This document shows, piece by piece, positions 33,112-41,843 of a stretch of 64,000 bases of DNA. Made by a program: the position numbers and the translations under genes. Numbering within the stretch: position 1 is the first letter of the stretch; every line of letters begins with the position of its first letter. The notes under the pieces were generated by a model. That model ran no database searches, was not told where the DNA came from, and saw only the letters and a list, made by a program, of their open reading frames with translations. Source of the stretch: Flavihumibacter profundi (lineage in GTDB: Bacteria; Bacteroidota; Bacteroidia; Chitinophagales; Chitinophagaceae); the NCBI RefSeq assembly GCF_020076305.1, contig NZ_JAIQXE010000002.1, positions 248,001-312,000 on the forward strand, read 5' to 3'.

Positions 33112-34341
33112 CTATTCCTCCACGAAGTCAAGGTTTTTCCCGAAAGTTTCCGCTGTTTTCAAGGCCGCTAAAACGGCAATGGTCATTACGATTACTGCAG
33201 TTAGCCATGCGCCGGTGATGTAGTTGCCCGTGAGGTTACGCAATCCCTTGAAAAGCAATAAACTCAGCGGTACGGCAGCCCGCACCATATTGGGAATTGT
33301 GATCGCTGCGGTTGCGCGCAGGTTGGTACCAAATTGTTCAGCGCTCATTGTGATATATACTACGGAAAGCCCGGTGCCATACCCGAGCCCGGCGCAGATC
33401 CAGTAAAACCGGTCGGTGCTTCCACCATCCTGCAGGAAAAATAATACCATAAAGAAAGCGAGGATGCCGTAAAAAATGAAGAGGGCTTTTTTGCGGCTGC
33501 GCAACCAGTTGCTTAACAAGCCAACGGTAAGGTCACCAAATGCAATGGCCAGGTATTGGTACAAAATTGCCTTGGCGGGATCGATGCCTTCAATCCCGAA
33601 GGCTTTTCCGAACTGGTCTGAAAAAGTGATCAGTACCCCTACGGTAAACCATACCGGGATGCCAATCAGGATGCAGCGCATATAGCGCCCGAACCGTTCG
33701 CGGTTGGTAAAGAACATCAGGAAGTTGCCGCGTTCAACTGAAGTTTTTTTCACCTGGTCGTAGAGCCCGCTTTCACTTACAGATATCCGTAAGACCAGCA
33801 ATGCAAGTCCCATCGCGCCGCCGATATAATAACAGGTGCGCCAGTCAAACTGCTCTTTCATAAAGAAAGCGGTAACTGCGCCAAATACGCCGAATCCCGC
33901 CACCATGGCGGATGCGATGCCACGTTTTTCCTTCGGCAGCAATTCATTCACGAGGGTGATACCGGCACCCAGTTCACCCGCCAGTCCTACTCCCGCGATA
34001 AAGCGCAGCAGCACATACTGCGGAATCGAAGTCACCATCCCGTTTAAAATATTTGCAACCGAATACAAGAGGATGGATCCGAATAATACCGAAAGTCGGC
34101 CTTTTTTATCGCCCAGTATCCCCCAGAGGATACCCCCTGCAAGCATCCCAATCATTTGCACACTGATGATATATTCCCCTTTTGTTAGTACTTCAGTTTC
34201 GGATAACCCGAGTGAAAGCAGGCTGGGCTTGCGGATAATACCAAACAACAGCAGGTCGTATACATCTACAAAAAAGCCCAGGGCGGCAACAATAACCGAT
34301 AAGTGAAATACCGAAACGGGGGCCGGGTGTTTTTGCTTCAT
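33112..34341 (-). CDS. MFS transporter (sugar/aromatic acid:H+ symporter-like)
   Basis: 409 residues with about twelve hydrophobic helices. The MFS signature between helices 2 and 3 is GILWGILGDKKGRLSVL (G-x3-D-x-x-GR-x-x). Helix 4 carries FIAGVGLAGELGAGITLVNELLPKEKRG, typical of the metabolite:H+ symporter subfamily. It is an inner-membrane secondary transporter; the substrate is not evident. It is divergent from the iorAB-like genes, 93 nt apart, so it may import an aromatic or N-heterocyclic substrate of that enzyme. That link is inference from position. Confidence 0.88.
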   Translation of the reverse strand: MKQKHPAPVSVFHLSVIVAALGFFVDVYDLLLFGIIRKPSLLSLGLSETEVLTKGEYIISVQMIGMLAGGILWGILGDKKGRLSVLFGSILLYSVANILNGMVTSIPQYVLLRFIAGVGLAGELGAGITLVNELLPKEKRGIASAMVAGFGVFGAVTAFFMKEQFDWRTCYYIGGAMGLALLVLRISVSESGLYDQVKKTSVERGNFLMFFTNRERFGRYMRCILIGIPVWFTVGVLITFSDQFGKAFGIEGIDPAKAILYQYLAIAFGDLTVGLLSNWLRSRKKALFIFYGILAFFMVLFFLQDGGSTDRFYWICAGLGYGTGLSVVYITMSAEQFGTNLRATAAITIPNMVRAAVPLSLLLFKGLRNLTGNYITGAWLTAVIVMTIAVLAALKTAETFGKNLDFVEE

Positions 34342-34434
34342 CCTTCAAATATAATATGGGTTAAATAACCCGATGGACTAACCCAAAACATTTGTTAAAT
34401 TAGTGGACCTGATTACCCGCTTAAACTATTAGTT

Positions 34435-34908
34435 ATGGCCTCAATTACGCTCAATATTAACAACGCTTCCCATACAATTGATGTAGATCCCCAAATGCCA
34501 TTGTTATGGGCTATCCGTGATTTCGTTGGATTAAAAGGCACCAAGTACGGATGCGGTATGTCACAGTGCGGCGCATGTACTGTTTTGCTGGATGGCAATC
34601 CAATTCGTTCCTGCAGCTATCCCGTATCGGCGGCAGCAGGAAAAAAAATTGCCACTATTGAAGGCTTGTCCGAGAAAACAGACCATCCTGTACAGCAGGC
34701 CTGGATTGAATTGCAGGTACCACAATGCGGGTATTGCCAGTCAGGGCAAATCATGTCGGCCGTGGCCTTGCTGAAAAAAAACCCGTCGCCAACCGATGCG
34801 CAAATTGATGCGGCCATGCAGGGGAACCTTTGCCGCTGCGGCACCTATCCGCGCATCAAAACTGCGATCCATCGCGCAGCAGAAATACAAAAATCACAAA
34901 AAGCCTAA
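34435..34908 (+). CDS. (2Fe-2S) subunit of xanthine oxidase-family molybdenum hydroxylase (IorA-like)
   Basis: 157 residues. The N-terminal plant-type ferredoxin cluster is [17 protein letters not shown] plus SC in IRSCSYPV. The C-terminal helical cluster is [12 protein letters not shown] and [11 protein letters not shown]. This two-domain form equals the alpha subunit of isoquinoline 1-oxidoreductase and related aldehyde dehydrogenases. It passes electrons from the molybdenum site to an acceptor. It lies 10 nt before the large molybdopterin subunit gene. No separate FAD subunit is found, as is usual for this type. Confidence 0.92.
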   Translation: MASITLNINNASHTIDVDPQMPLLWAIRDFVGLKGTKYGCGMSQCGACTVLLDGNPIRSCSYPVSAAAGKKIATIEGLSEKTDHPVQQAWIELQVPQCGYCQSGQIMSAVALLKKNPSPTDAQIDAAMQGNLCRCGTYPRIKTAIHRAAEIQKSQKA

Positions 34909-34918
34909 AGACTAAACC

Positions 34919-37090
34919 ATGCATACCAGGCAATCAACCATTAGCCGGCGGAATTTCATTCGCCTTACCGGTATTACCGGAGCCGGATTTATGATCGGGT
35001 TATCAGTGGCGGAAGGGCAGGGTATAGAGGAGGTAGTGAACATGAGCGGCGTCGGGGAGTCCTTTGGTTTAACGCCATTTATAATTATTGAAAAGAGTGG
35101 TGCGATCACCATATTTAATACCAAACCGGAAATCGGCCAGGGAACCTTCCAGTCCATCCCATCGCTGATTGCGGAAGAACTGAACCTCACCCTCGACATG
35201 GTAACCATAAAGCAAACGGGCGGTGAAAAAGAATTCGGCCCCGACCAGTTTGTCGGTGGAAGTTCATCTGTCAGGACAACCTATACAAAATACAGGACCG
35301 TTGGCGCAGCTGCCCGAGAGATGCTGGTTACTGCCGCCGCCAAAATGTGGGAAGTGCCTGTGGCAGAATGTACAGTGGAAAACGGCAAAGTGCATCACCT
35401 GGCCAGCGAGCGGTCGGCGAAATTCAGTGAGCTGGCTGAAGCAGCCTCGAAACTGGAAGTGCCTAAATCCCCCAAACTGAAAGACCCGAAAGATTTTATA
35501 CTGCTGGGAAAATCAATTCCCCGTCCGGACGTGCCGCTGAAATCCAGTGGTAAAGCGGTTTTCGGTATTGACATTGATGTTCCGGGCATGGTATATGCCA
35601 GCGTTGAAAGGTGCCCCGTTTTTGGTGGCAGGCTGGTCAGTTTTGATGATGCTGCAACCAAAAAGGTCAAGGGTGTGCAACAGGTAATATCCTGCGAGCG
35701 CCTTTTTGGCAAGTACCGTACTGAAGGTGTTGCAGTGATTGCCGATAATTACTGGGCAGCCGTGCAGGGCCGCAAAGCGCTGAAAGTAAAATGGGATTTC
35801 CAGGGCAAGGAGAATTTTAACAGTGCCGGCTATGCGCAGCAGTTACGTGAGCTGGCGAAAACCGAAGGTGTAGTAGATAAGAGTATAGGTGATTTTGATA
35901 AGGCATTCGCGGAAGCGCCAAATAAAGTTGAAGCCTTCTACGAAACGCCCGTGGTATCGCATTCCCCGATTGAGCCCATGAACTGTGTGGCGCATTGGAA
36001 AGAAGGCAATAAGGTAGAAATATGGACCTCCACCCAGGTGCCCGGCAGGATTATGGGTAGCTTCCCCAAAGAATTCGGCATAAAGGAAGAAGACCTTAAA
36101 GTCAATGTGCTCTTCAATGGCGGCGGGTTCGGAAGGAGGTTGTATCCTGACTACGTGCATGAAGCTGTATACTTATCCAAAAAAATAAGCAAGCCGGTGA
36201 AGCTGATCTGGAGTCGCGAAGATGACACCCAGCAGGGACCCTTCCGCCCGATGACCTTCTCCGCCATGAAAGGCGCGCTGGGAACTGATGGTAAACTGAC
36301 TGCCTTCCAGCATAAAGTGATCGCACCTTCGCTGAATGCTGCGCGTGATGACAAATACGATAAAACAAAGACCGACGGCACAATGACCGAAGGTATCAGT
36401 GAGCAGGCCTACAGGATCCCGAACATGAAAAACCTTTATGTCTGGGCTGATATCCACATTCCCATATGCGCATGGCGTGCCGTAACCAGCACCACCCTCG
36501 CATTTTCCCATGAATGCTTTATTGACGAACTGGCGGTGAAGGCAAAAAAGGACCCGATGGATTTTCGCATTAATATGCTGGACGCCAAGTCAGATACCAT
36601 GCGTGTGCTCAGGAAACTGAGGGAAGTTTCTAATTGGGACAAACCCCTGCAGAAGGGCTGGGGCCGGGGTGTGGCGCAGTGGGAATTCTTTGCGGGCCTG
36701 GCGGCTAATGTCGTGGAGGTATCCCAAAACGGCGAAGGGGTCAAAATTGAAAAAGTATATTCCGTTATCGACCTGGGAACCGTGGTTAATCCCGATACTG
36801 TTGTCGGACAGGTTCAGGGTGCAGTGGTCATGGCCATTACAGCAGCCATAAAAAACGGCATTACTTTCGAAAACGGCCGCACGGCGCAATCAAATTTCCA
36901 CAATAACCCTGCCCTCAGGATCAATGAAGTGCCGCCTATCGAGGTATTCGTGCTGGCAGAAGGTGGTGATAAAATAAAAGGTGTGGGTGAGCCTGGCTTG
37001 CCACCATTGGCGCCTGCTCTGTGCAATGCGATCTTTGCCGCAACCGGGAAAAGGATCAGGACCCTGCCCTTTAATATCAATAAGATCTAA
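34919..37090 (+). CDS. Molybdopterin-binding subunit of xanthine oxidase-family hydroxylase (IorB-like), TAT-exported
   Basis: 723 residues. The N-terminus has a twin-arginine motif (ISRRNFIRLTGITGAGFMIGL), so the folded cofactor enzyme is exported. It contains the aldehyde oxidase/xanthine dehydrogenase repeats: EIGQGTFQSIPSLIAEEL, GGGFGRRLYPDYV (molybdopterin contact), and near the end GVGEPGLPPLAPALCNAIFAATG with the catalytic Glu of GxGEP. It catalyses hydroxylation of an N-heterocycle or aldehyde at a molybdenum centre, using water. It pairs with the upstream 2Fe-2S gene. The substrate cannot be read from the sequence. Confidence 0.92.
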   Translation: MHTRQSTISRRNFIRLTGITGAGFMIGLSVAEGQGIEEVVNMSGVGESFGLTPFIIIEKSGAITIFNTKPEIGQGTFQSIPSLIAEELNLTLDMVTIKQTGGEKEFGPDQFVGGSSSVRTTYTKYRTVGAAAREMLVTAAAKMWEVPVAECTVENGKVHHLASERSAKFSELAEAASKLEVPKSPKLKDPKDFILLGKSIPRPDVPLKSSGKAVFGIDIDVPGMVYASVERCPVFGGRLVSFDDAATKKVKGVQQVISCERLFGKYRTEGVAVIADNYWAAVQGRKALKVKWDFQGKENFNSAGYAQQLRELAKTEGVVDKSIGDFDKAFAEAPNKVEAFYETPVVSHSPIEPMNCVAHWKEGNKVEIWTSTQVPGRIMGSFPKEFGIKEEDLKVNVLFNGGGFGRRLYPDYVHEAVYLSKKISKPVKLIWSREDDTQQGPFRPMTFSAMKGALGTDGKLTAFQHKVIAPSLNAARDDKYDKTKTDGTMTEGISEQAYRIPNMKNLYVWADIHIPICAWRAVTSTTLAFSHECFIDELAVKAKKDPMDFRINMLDAKSDTMRVLRKLREVSNWDKPLQKGWGRGVAQWEFFAGLAANVVEVSQNGEGVKIEKVYSVIDLGTVVNPDTVVGQVQGAVVMAITAAIKNGITFENGRTAQSNFHNNPALRINEVPPIEVFVLAEGGDKIKGVGEPGLPPLAPALCNAIFAATGKRIRTLPFNINKI

Positions 37091-37095
37091 CTAAT

Positions 37096-37111
37096 CAAAC
37101 TCAATTGTTTG
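37096..37111. promoter_or_regulatory. Inverted repeat before Xre-cupin regulator
   Basis: CAAAC-TCAATT-GTTTG: perfect 5-bp arms with a 6-nt spacer, 12 nt before the ATG of the regulator gene. It is a possible autoregulatory operator, with weak support. Confidence 0.3.
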
Positions 37112-37123
37112 CCATATGCCCCT

Positions 37124-37708
37124 ATGCAGGAAGATATATTAATTAAGATCAGCAATAAAATTAAGGAGAGCCGAAAGGTTAAGAAGATTACCGTCCAGCA
37201 ACTTGCAGACCAGTCAAATGTGAGCAAAGGCCTGATTTCACAGATTGAGAACAACCGTACCGTGCCCTCTTTGCCTGTGCTGATGAATATTATCGGCGCC
37301 CTCCATTTAGACCTTAAAGATTTTTTTAAGGACATCTCCCCGGGGGGTGAAAAGAAAAAGGTTTTTGTCATAAGGGCAAAAGACTACCAGCCATTCCAGA
37401 AAGAAACATCCCGCGGCTTTAACTATAAAAGGATTTTTACCCATTCCCTGAGTGGCGGACCGGTCGATATTATCCTGCTCACCCTCAAATCAGGGGCATC
37501 CCGGAATAAAGTTGTCCATACAGATGCCTACGAATATAAATATGTCATCACCGGAACAGTAGCCTACCTTATAGATGGCCAGGAATATATTTTGGAGGAA
37601 GGTGATTCCCTCTTCTTCGATGGCCGGCTTGGGCATAAACCCTCCAATATCGGGGAATCCGACGCCCAACTGCTGGTGATCTATTATTTTTCAACCCCAA
37701 GGGATTAA
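37124..37708 (+). CDS. Xre-cupin transcriptional regulator, likely regulator of the phosphonate locus
   Basis: The ATG at 37124 is chosen; the frame could extend to a TTG at 37109. About 194 residues. Residues ~1-65 are an Xre helix-turn-helix (TVQQLADQSNVSKGLISQIENNRTVPS). Residues ~115-190 are a cupin sensor (HTDAYEYKYVITGTVAYLIDGQEY, quoted in part; GDSLFFDGRLGHKP with the ligand His). MocR/PuuR-like Xre-cupin proteins sense small metabolites. It lies directly upstream of phnA in the same orientation, after a ~180-bp gap holding a promoter and an inverted repeat. A role in controlling AEP catabolism is inferred from this position. Confidence 0.85.
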   Translation: MQEDILIKISNKIKESRKVKKITVQQLADQSNVSKGLISQIENNRTVPSLPVLMNIIGALHLDLKDFFKDISPGGEKKKVFVIRAKDYQPFQKETSRGFNYKRIFTHSLSGGPVDIILLTLKSGASRNKVVHTDAYEYKYVITGTVAYLIDGQEYILEEGDSLFFDGRLGHKPSNIGESDAQLLVIYYFSTPRD

Positions 37709-37808
37709 TCCTGACCCTTTTAGCAAACCGGAAAGGTTAGTGTAACTTAACTTTTTACCACCGCCAGCAAAATATTCCAGCCCCAAATCCTGTTTTTTGG
37801 TAACAAAA

Positions 37809-37825
37809 GTTTAATGATACTAAAC
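37809..37825. promoter_or_regulatory. Operator-like inverted repeat in phnA promoter
   Basis: GTTTA-ATGATAC-TAAAC: 5-bp perfect arms, 7-nt spacer, placed where the -33 element would lie relative to the -7 element at 37844. It is a candidate site for the Xre-cupin regulator encoded just upstream. Confidence 0.4.
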
Positions 37826-37843
37826 ATGTATAAACTATATCTT

Positions 37844-37851
37844 TACTTTTG
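37844..37851 (+). promoter_or_regulatory. -7 promoter element of phnA-phnY-phnW operon
   Basis: TACTTTTG is an exact match to TAnnTTTG, 35 nt before the phnA ATG. The -33 TTTG is not seen at the usual distance and is replaced by an inverted repeat, which suggests regulated initiation. Confidence 0.6.
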
Positions 37852-37886
37852 TTGCGGTCTCTAATTCCCGGAATCAATATAACACC

Positions 37887-39131
37887 ATGAATATTTCAAC
37901 CCAATCTTTCGAAGCGAACGGTAAAAAATACCAGCCGGCTGCTAAACCTATTGTAGTGATTTGCATTGACGGATCAGCAGATGAGTATCTCGATTCTACT
38001 CTTTTGTACGACAGGATGCCTAACCTGAAAAGGATGGCGCGCCAGGGATATCGTGGTATGGTGCGTGGTGCTTTGCCCTCTTTTACCAATGTCAATAACT
38101 CATCCATTGTTACTGGTGTTGCCCCTGCCGTTCACGGTATCAGCGGTAACTTTTTTTATAACGAGGCCATCGACCAGGAAGTAATGATGAACTCGGCTGA
38201 GTACCTGCGTGCTGAAACAATACTGGCTGCTGCCGCCAACGCGGGAAGGAAACTGGCAGTTGTTACGGCAAAAGAAAAACTCAGGGATATCCTTTCTTTT
38301 AAAATGAAAGGTATCGCTATCTCTGCCGAGAAAGCCAACCAGGCCAAAGTGGAAACCCACGGCATTGACGACGTTGAAAATATTGTCGGTCACCCAACAC
38401 CGAAAATCTATAGCGCAGACGCAAGCTTATTTGTTTTGCGCGCCGGGGTTGCCTTTATTGAAAAAGGCCTTGCAGATTTCCTGTACCTCTCGCTTACAGA
38501 TTATATGCAACACACTTATTCCCCTGAAGCGGAAGAGTCTCTTGCCTTTTATGAAGCGATGGATGTGGAATTTGGCAAGCTCTTCCAACTCGGTGCAATT
38601 GTAGGCGCTACTGCCGATCATGGCATGAACGCTAAAGTTAAAGCTGATGGTTCCCCCAATGTATTATATGTTGAAGATATGCTGGAGCAGCAGTTCGGCG
38701 ATAAAGGCTTCCGGGTTATCTGCCCGATTACAGACCCTTACGTGAAACACCACGGTGCACTGGGTTCTTATGTTGTTGTGCATTTGAATGATAAATCAAT
38801 TATTCCAGATGTGAAAAACTGGTTGTCCTTACAACCAGGTATAACCGAAGTTTACGACCGCGCTACTGCAGTGCATGTGCTGGAACAACCCGCTGACCGT
38901 ATTGGTGACCTGGTTGTATTATCCGGCCGCGATGTTGTAGTTGGCCGCAGGCCGAAGTACCACGACCTTTCTGCCCTGGATGGTACCCTGCGTTCTCATG
39001 GCGGCAGGTACGAAGAAATGGTTCCCATGATCATTTCACATCCTTTAAATAATGCCTATAAAATGAAGGCAGCTGCGGATCCCAGGAATTTCGACATTTT
39101 CGATTTCACCATAAATGGAACGACTTTATGA
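37887..39131 (+). CDS. phnA: Phosphonoacetate hydrolase
   Basis: 414 residues, no signal peptide. It hydrolyses the C-P bond of phosphonoacetate to acetate and phosphate with two zinc ions. All seven residues expected for this alkaline phosphatase superfamily member can be placed: Asp28 in ICIDGSADEY, nucleophile Thr67 in LPSFTNVNNS, Asp205 and His209 in LTDYMQHTY, Asp244 and His245 in TADHGM, and His371 in RSHGGRYEEMVPM. The neighbours phnY and phnW supply its substrate, which settles the assignment against other phosphodiesterases. It is first in an operon; phnY overlaps its end by 4 nt. Confidence 0.95.
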   Translation: MNISTQSFEANGKKYQPAAKPIVVICIDGSADEYLDSTLLYDRMPNLKRMARQGYRGMVRGALPSFTNVNNSSIVTGVAPAVHGISGNFFYNEAIDQEVMMNSAEYLRAETILAAAANAGRKLAVVTAKEKLRDILSFKMKGIAISAEKANQAKVETHGIDDVENIVGHPTPKIYSADASLFVLRAGVAFIEKGLADFLYLSLTDYMQHTYSPEAEESLAFYEAMDVEFGKLFQLGAIVGATADHGMNAKVKADGSPNVLYVEDMLEQQFGDKGFRVICPITDPYVKHHGALGSYVVVHLNDKSIIPDVKNWLSLQPGITEVYDRATAVHVLEQPADRIGDLVVLSGRDVVVGRRPKYHDLSALDGTLRSHGGRYEEMVPMIISHPLNNAYKMKAAADPRNFDIFDFTINGTTL

Positions 39132-40591
39132 GCACCATACTAGCGCCAACAGTAACGCATGGCCGCAGCCAGGAAACCCTGGATATGCACTGCTATGTTG
39201 CAGGGACAAAAATAGTATCTGAGAAAAAACTCGAGGTGCGCAGTCCGTATGACCGTCGTGTGGTAGGCACCGTTCACCTTGCCAATGCATCGCATACCGA
39301 AGCAGCAATCCTCGCCGCGCTGAAAGGCGGAAAGAAACTTACCCGTTACGACCGTTACAGCATCCTGGAAAAAGCCAGGCATTTGCTGGTGGAACGCAAA
39401 GAAGAAATTGCCAAAATCATCAGTGCGGAATCCGGACTGGCGATCAGGGAAGCGATCTATGAAACCGGCCGCGCCCATGATGTGTTGTTGTTTGCAGGTA
39501 TAGAATCCTTAAAAGATGATGGCCAGATTTTTTCCTGTGATATCTCCCCATCAGGTAAAGCCCGAAAAATCTTTACCCTCCGCGAACCCTTATCCCTCGC
39601 GGTTTGCATTACCCCGTTCAACCATCCGCTGAACCAGGTACTGCATAAGATTGCACCTGCCATCGCTGTTGGTACCCCGGTTATTTTAAAGCCATCGGAA
39701 AAGACCCCGCTCACTGCTATCAAGATTGTTGAATTATTATACGAAGCAGGGTTACCGCATTATATGCTCAGTGTGTTACTGGGCCCTACCAATGAAATTG
39801 CCGAACCCCTTGTGAAAGACCCACGCGTGGATATCGTTTCTTTTACGGGTAGCGTTCCCGTGGGTAAGCATATCGCCTCTGCCGCAGGGTACAAAAAAGT
39901 TATCCTGGAACTGGGTGGTAATGACCCTGTCATCATTATGGAAGATGCCGACCTCGACCTCGCGGTTTACCTCGCAGCAGAAGGTTCTTTCCGCAATAGC
40001 GGCCAACGTTGTACTGCGGTTAAAAGGATCCTGGTGCACGAGAAAATCAAGGACGTTTTCATTGAAAAATTTGTTGCCAAAGCAAAGGAATATACCTGTG
40101 GGGATCCTGCTGATCCGGAAACAAGGGTGGGCACAGTCATCGATGAGGCCTCGGCTATTTACCTCGAGAGCGTGGTCAACAAAGCGGTTGCACAGGGTGC
40201 TAAAGTGATATTGGGTGGTAAAAGGACGGGCGCCCTCCTTGAACCTACAGTTATTGTAGATGTTCCCCGGGATGCTGATATGGTAGTGCATGAATCTTTT
40301 GGTCCGCTGGCACCTATAATTAGTTTCAGGGATATAGATGACGCAATTGCCTTAAGCAATAGTACAGCTTATGGTTTATCAAGTGGTATCGTGACTAACA
40401 ACATGGAATATGCGCTGCGCTTTGTGAAGGAACTGAAAGTGGGCACGGTAAACATCAACGAAGTGCCTGGTTACAGGATTGAATCTTCGCCTTTTGGTGG
40501 TATAAAAGATTCGGGCCTGGGTATCAAGGAAGGTGTGATCGAAGCAATGAAATGCTTCACATTTGTGAAGACATTCTCTATGCCCTGGTAA
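39128..40591 (+). CDS. phnY: Phosphonoacetaldehyde dehydrogenase
   Basis: 487 residues, aldehyde dehydrogenase superfamily. The general base Glu is in ILELGGNDPVII (residue ~261) and the nucleophile Cys in RNSGQRCTAVKR (residue ~295). FTGSVPVGKHIA is the NAD(P)-binding loop, and the C-terminal FGGIKDSGLGIKEGV closes the fold. It oxidises phosphonoacetaldehyde to phosphonoacetate with NAD+. General ALDH features do not fix the substrate; the assignment rests on its place between phnA (4-nt overlap) and phnW (32 nt gap). This is the dehydrogenase PhnY, not the 2-oxoglutarate dioxygenase also named PhnY. Confidence 0.93.
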   Translation: MSTILAPTVTHGRSQETLDMHCYVAGTKIVSEKKLEVRSPYDRRVVGTVHLANASHTEAAILAALKGGKKLTRYDRYSILEKARHLLVERKEEIAKIISAESGLAIREAIYETGRAHDVLLFAGIESLKDDGQIFSCDISPSGKARKIFTLREPLSLAVCITPFNHPLNQVLHKIAPAIAVGTPVILKPSEKTPLTAIKIVELLYEAGLPHYMLSVLLGPTNEIAEPLVKDPRVDIVSFTGSVPVGKHIASAAGYKKVILELGGNDPVIIMEDADLDLAVYLAAEGSFRNSGQRCTAVKRILVHEKIKDVFIEKFVAKAKEYTCGDPADPETRVGTVIDEASAIYLESVVNKAVAQGAKVILGGKRTGALLEPTVIVDVPRDADMVVHESFGPLAPIISFRDIDDAIALSNSTAYGLSSGIVTNNMEYALRFVKELKVGTVNINEVPGYRIESSPFGGIKDSGLGIKEGVIEAMKCFTFVKTFSMPW

Positions 40592-40623
40592 TTCGCTAAT
40601 TAATAAAAACAGTTTGCATTAAT

Positions 40624-41727
40624 ATGAAAAAATTATTGTTTACACCCGGCCCGCTCACTACTTCCAGGACAGTTAAAGAGGCTATGCTGGAAGACGTTGG
40701 TTCAAGGGATTATGTATTTGTAAATGCGGTTAAGGAAATCAGGAGTGAACTGTTGAGCCTTGGCCATGTTTCCCGCGAAAAAGGGTATGAAACTGTATTG
40801 GTACAGGGTTCAGGCACTTTTGGAATTGAAAGTGTGATCAGCAGTGCGATTGGCAAAAACGATGTTTTACTGGTCCTTGCAAATGGCGCTTATGGCGAAC
40901 GGATCGTTAAGATGGCCATCATCCACCAACTGCAGCACCAGGTGCTTCGATTTCCTGAAGCTGAAACTGTAACTGCGGCTGCCACTGAAGAATACCTGAA
41001 AAGCCATCCTGAAATTACGCATGTCGCCTGCATCCACAGTGAAACCACAACCGGGGTATTCAACCCGGTTGGCGCTATTGGCGATACCTGTAAGAAATAC
41101 AATAAAATATTTATTGTAGATGCTATGAGCAGCTTTGGCGGGGTTGAAATGGATATAGAAGCCCTGAAAATTGATTACCTGGTTTCTTCCTCTAATAAAT
41201 GTATTGAAGGTGTTCCCGGATTTGCTTTTGCGATCTGCAAAAGATCTGAACTGGAAAAATGCAAGGGCCAGGCAAGGAGCCTTAGCCTCGATTTGTATGA
41301 CCAGTGGGCCGGACTGGAAGCCAATGGCCAGTTCAGGTTTACACCCCCAACACTAAGTATCCTCGCGTTCAGGCAGGCCATGAAAGAATTAGCTGCTGAA
41401 GGTGGTATTCCTGCCCGTGAAAAAAGATACAAGACCAACAAACTGACACTGGATACCGGTATGGCGGAACTTGGTTTCAAACAATACCTGCAGCCTGAAA
41501 TCCAGGGCCATATCATCACTTCTTTTTTATACCCCGAAAGTCCGAAGTTTAATTTCGAAAGGTTTTACCAGAAACTTAATGACCGCGGGTTAATCATTTA
41601 CCCGGGTAAACTGGGCAAGACCGATGCCTTCCGTATTGGTAATATCGGTCAGATTTTTCCAGATGATGTGAAGCGCTTAATCCAGGCTATTAAAGAAGTC
41701 CTCGCCGAAGAAGGTATTGATATGTAG
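40624..41727 (+). CDS. phnW: 2-Aminoethylphosphonate-pyruvate transaminase
   Basis: 367 residues, fold-type I class V aminotransferase. It starts with the PhnW signature KKLLFTPGPLTTSRTVKEAM and SRDYVF. QGSGTFGIESV contacts the pyridoxal phosphate ring, IVDAMSSFGG supplies the Asp, and the Schiff-base Lys is in SSNKCIEGVPG (residue ~192). It converts AEP and pyruvate to phosphonoacetaldehyde and L-alanine. There is no phnX (phosphonatase) nearby; phnY and phnA downstream in the pathway show the three-step PhnW-PhnY-PhnA route. It is the last gene of the operon and is followed by a hairpin. Confidence 0.96.
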   Translation: MKKLLFTPGPLTTSRTVKEAMLEDVGSRDYVFVNAVKEIRSELLSLGHVSREKGYETVLVQGSGTFGIESVISSAIGKNDVLLVLANGAYGERIVKMAIIHQLQHQVLRFPEAETVTAAATEEYLKSHPEITHVACIHSETTTGVFNPVGAIGDTCKKYNKIFIVDAMSSFGGVEMDIEALKIDYLVSSSNKCIEGVPGFAFAICKRSELEKCKGQARSLSLDLYDQWAGLEANGQFRFTPPTLSILAFRQAMKELAAEGGIPAREKRYKTNKLTLDTGMAELGFKQYLQPEIQGHIITSFLYPESPKFNFERFYQKLNDRGLIIYPGKLGKTDAFRIGNIGQIFPDDVKRLIQAIKEVLAEEGIDM

Positions 41728-41758
41728 CCGCCGGAAAACTATATGTTACATGATTATT

Positions 41759-41793
41759 AAGATAGCCTGTTTTAGATTAAGACAGGCTATCTT
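41759..41793 (+). terminator. Hairpin between phnW and the second operon
   Basis: AAGATAGCCTG / CAGGCTATCTT: perfect 11-bp stem with a 13-nt loop, 31 nt after the phnW stop. Only a short T-rich tail (TAT) follows, so it is either a weak terminator or an RNA-stability or attenuation hairpin that separates the cytoplasmic enzymes from the exported ones. Confidence 0.65.
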
Positions 41794-41843
41794 TATGTGG
41801 TCCAAAAATTCCCTTAGTTGTATATAAAAAATCAATCACGACT

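Noticed and set aside
37887-39131. Annotation of phnA as a generic nucleotide pyrophosphatase/phosphodiesterase
   Set aside because: The alkaline phosphatase superfamily residues fit both, but direct linkage to phnY and phnW and the family length favour phosphonoacetate hydrolase.
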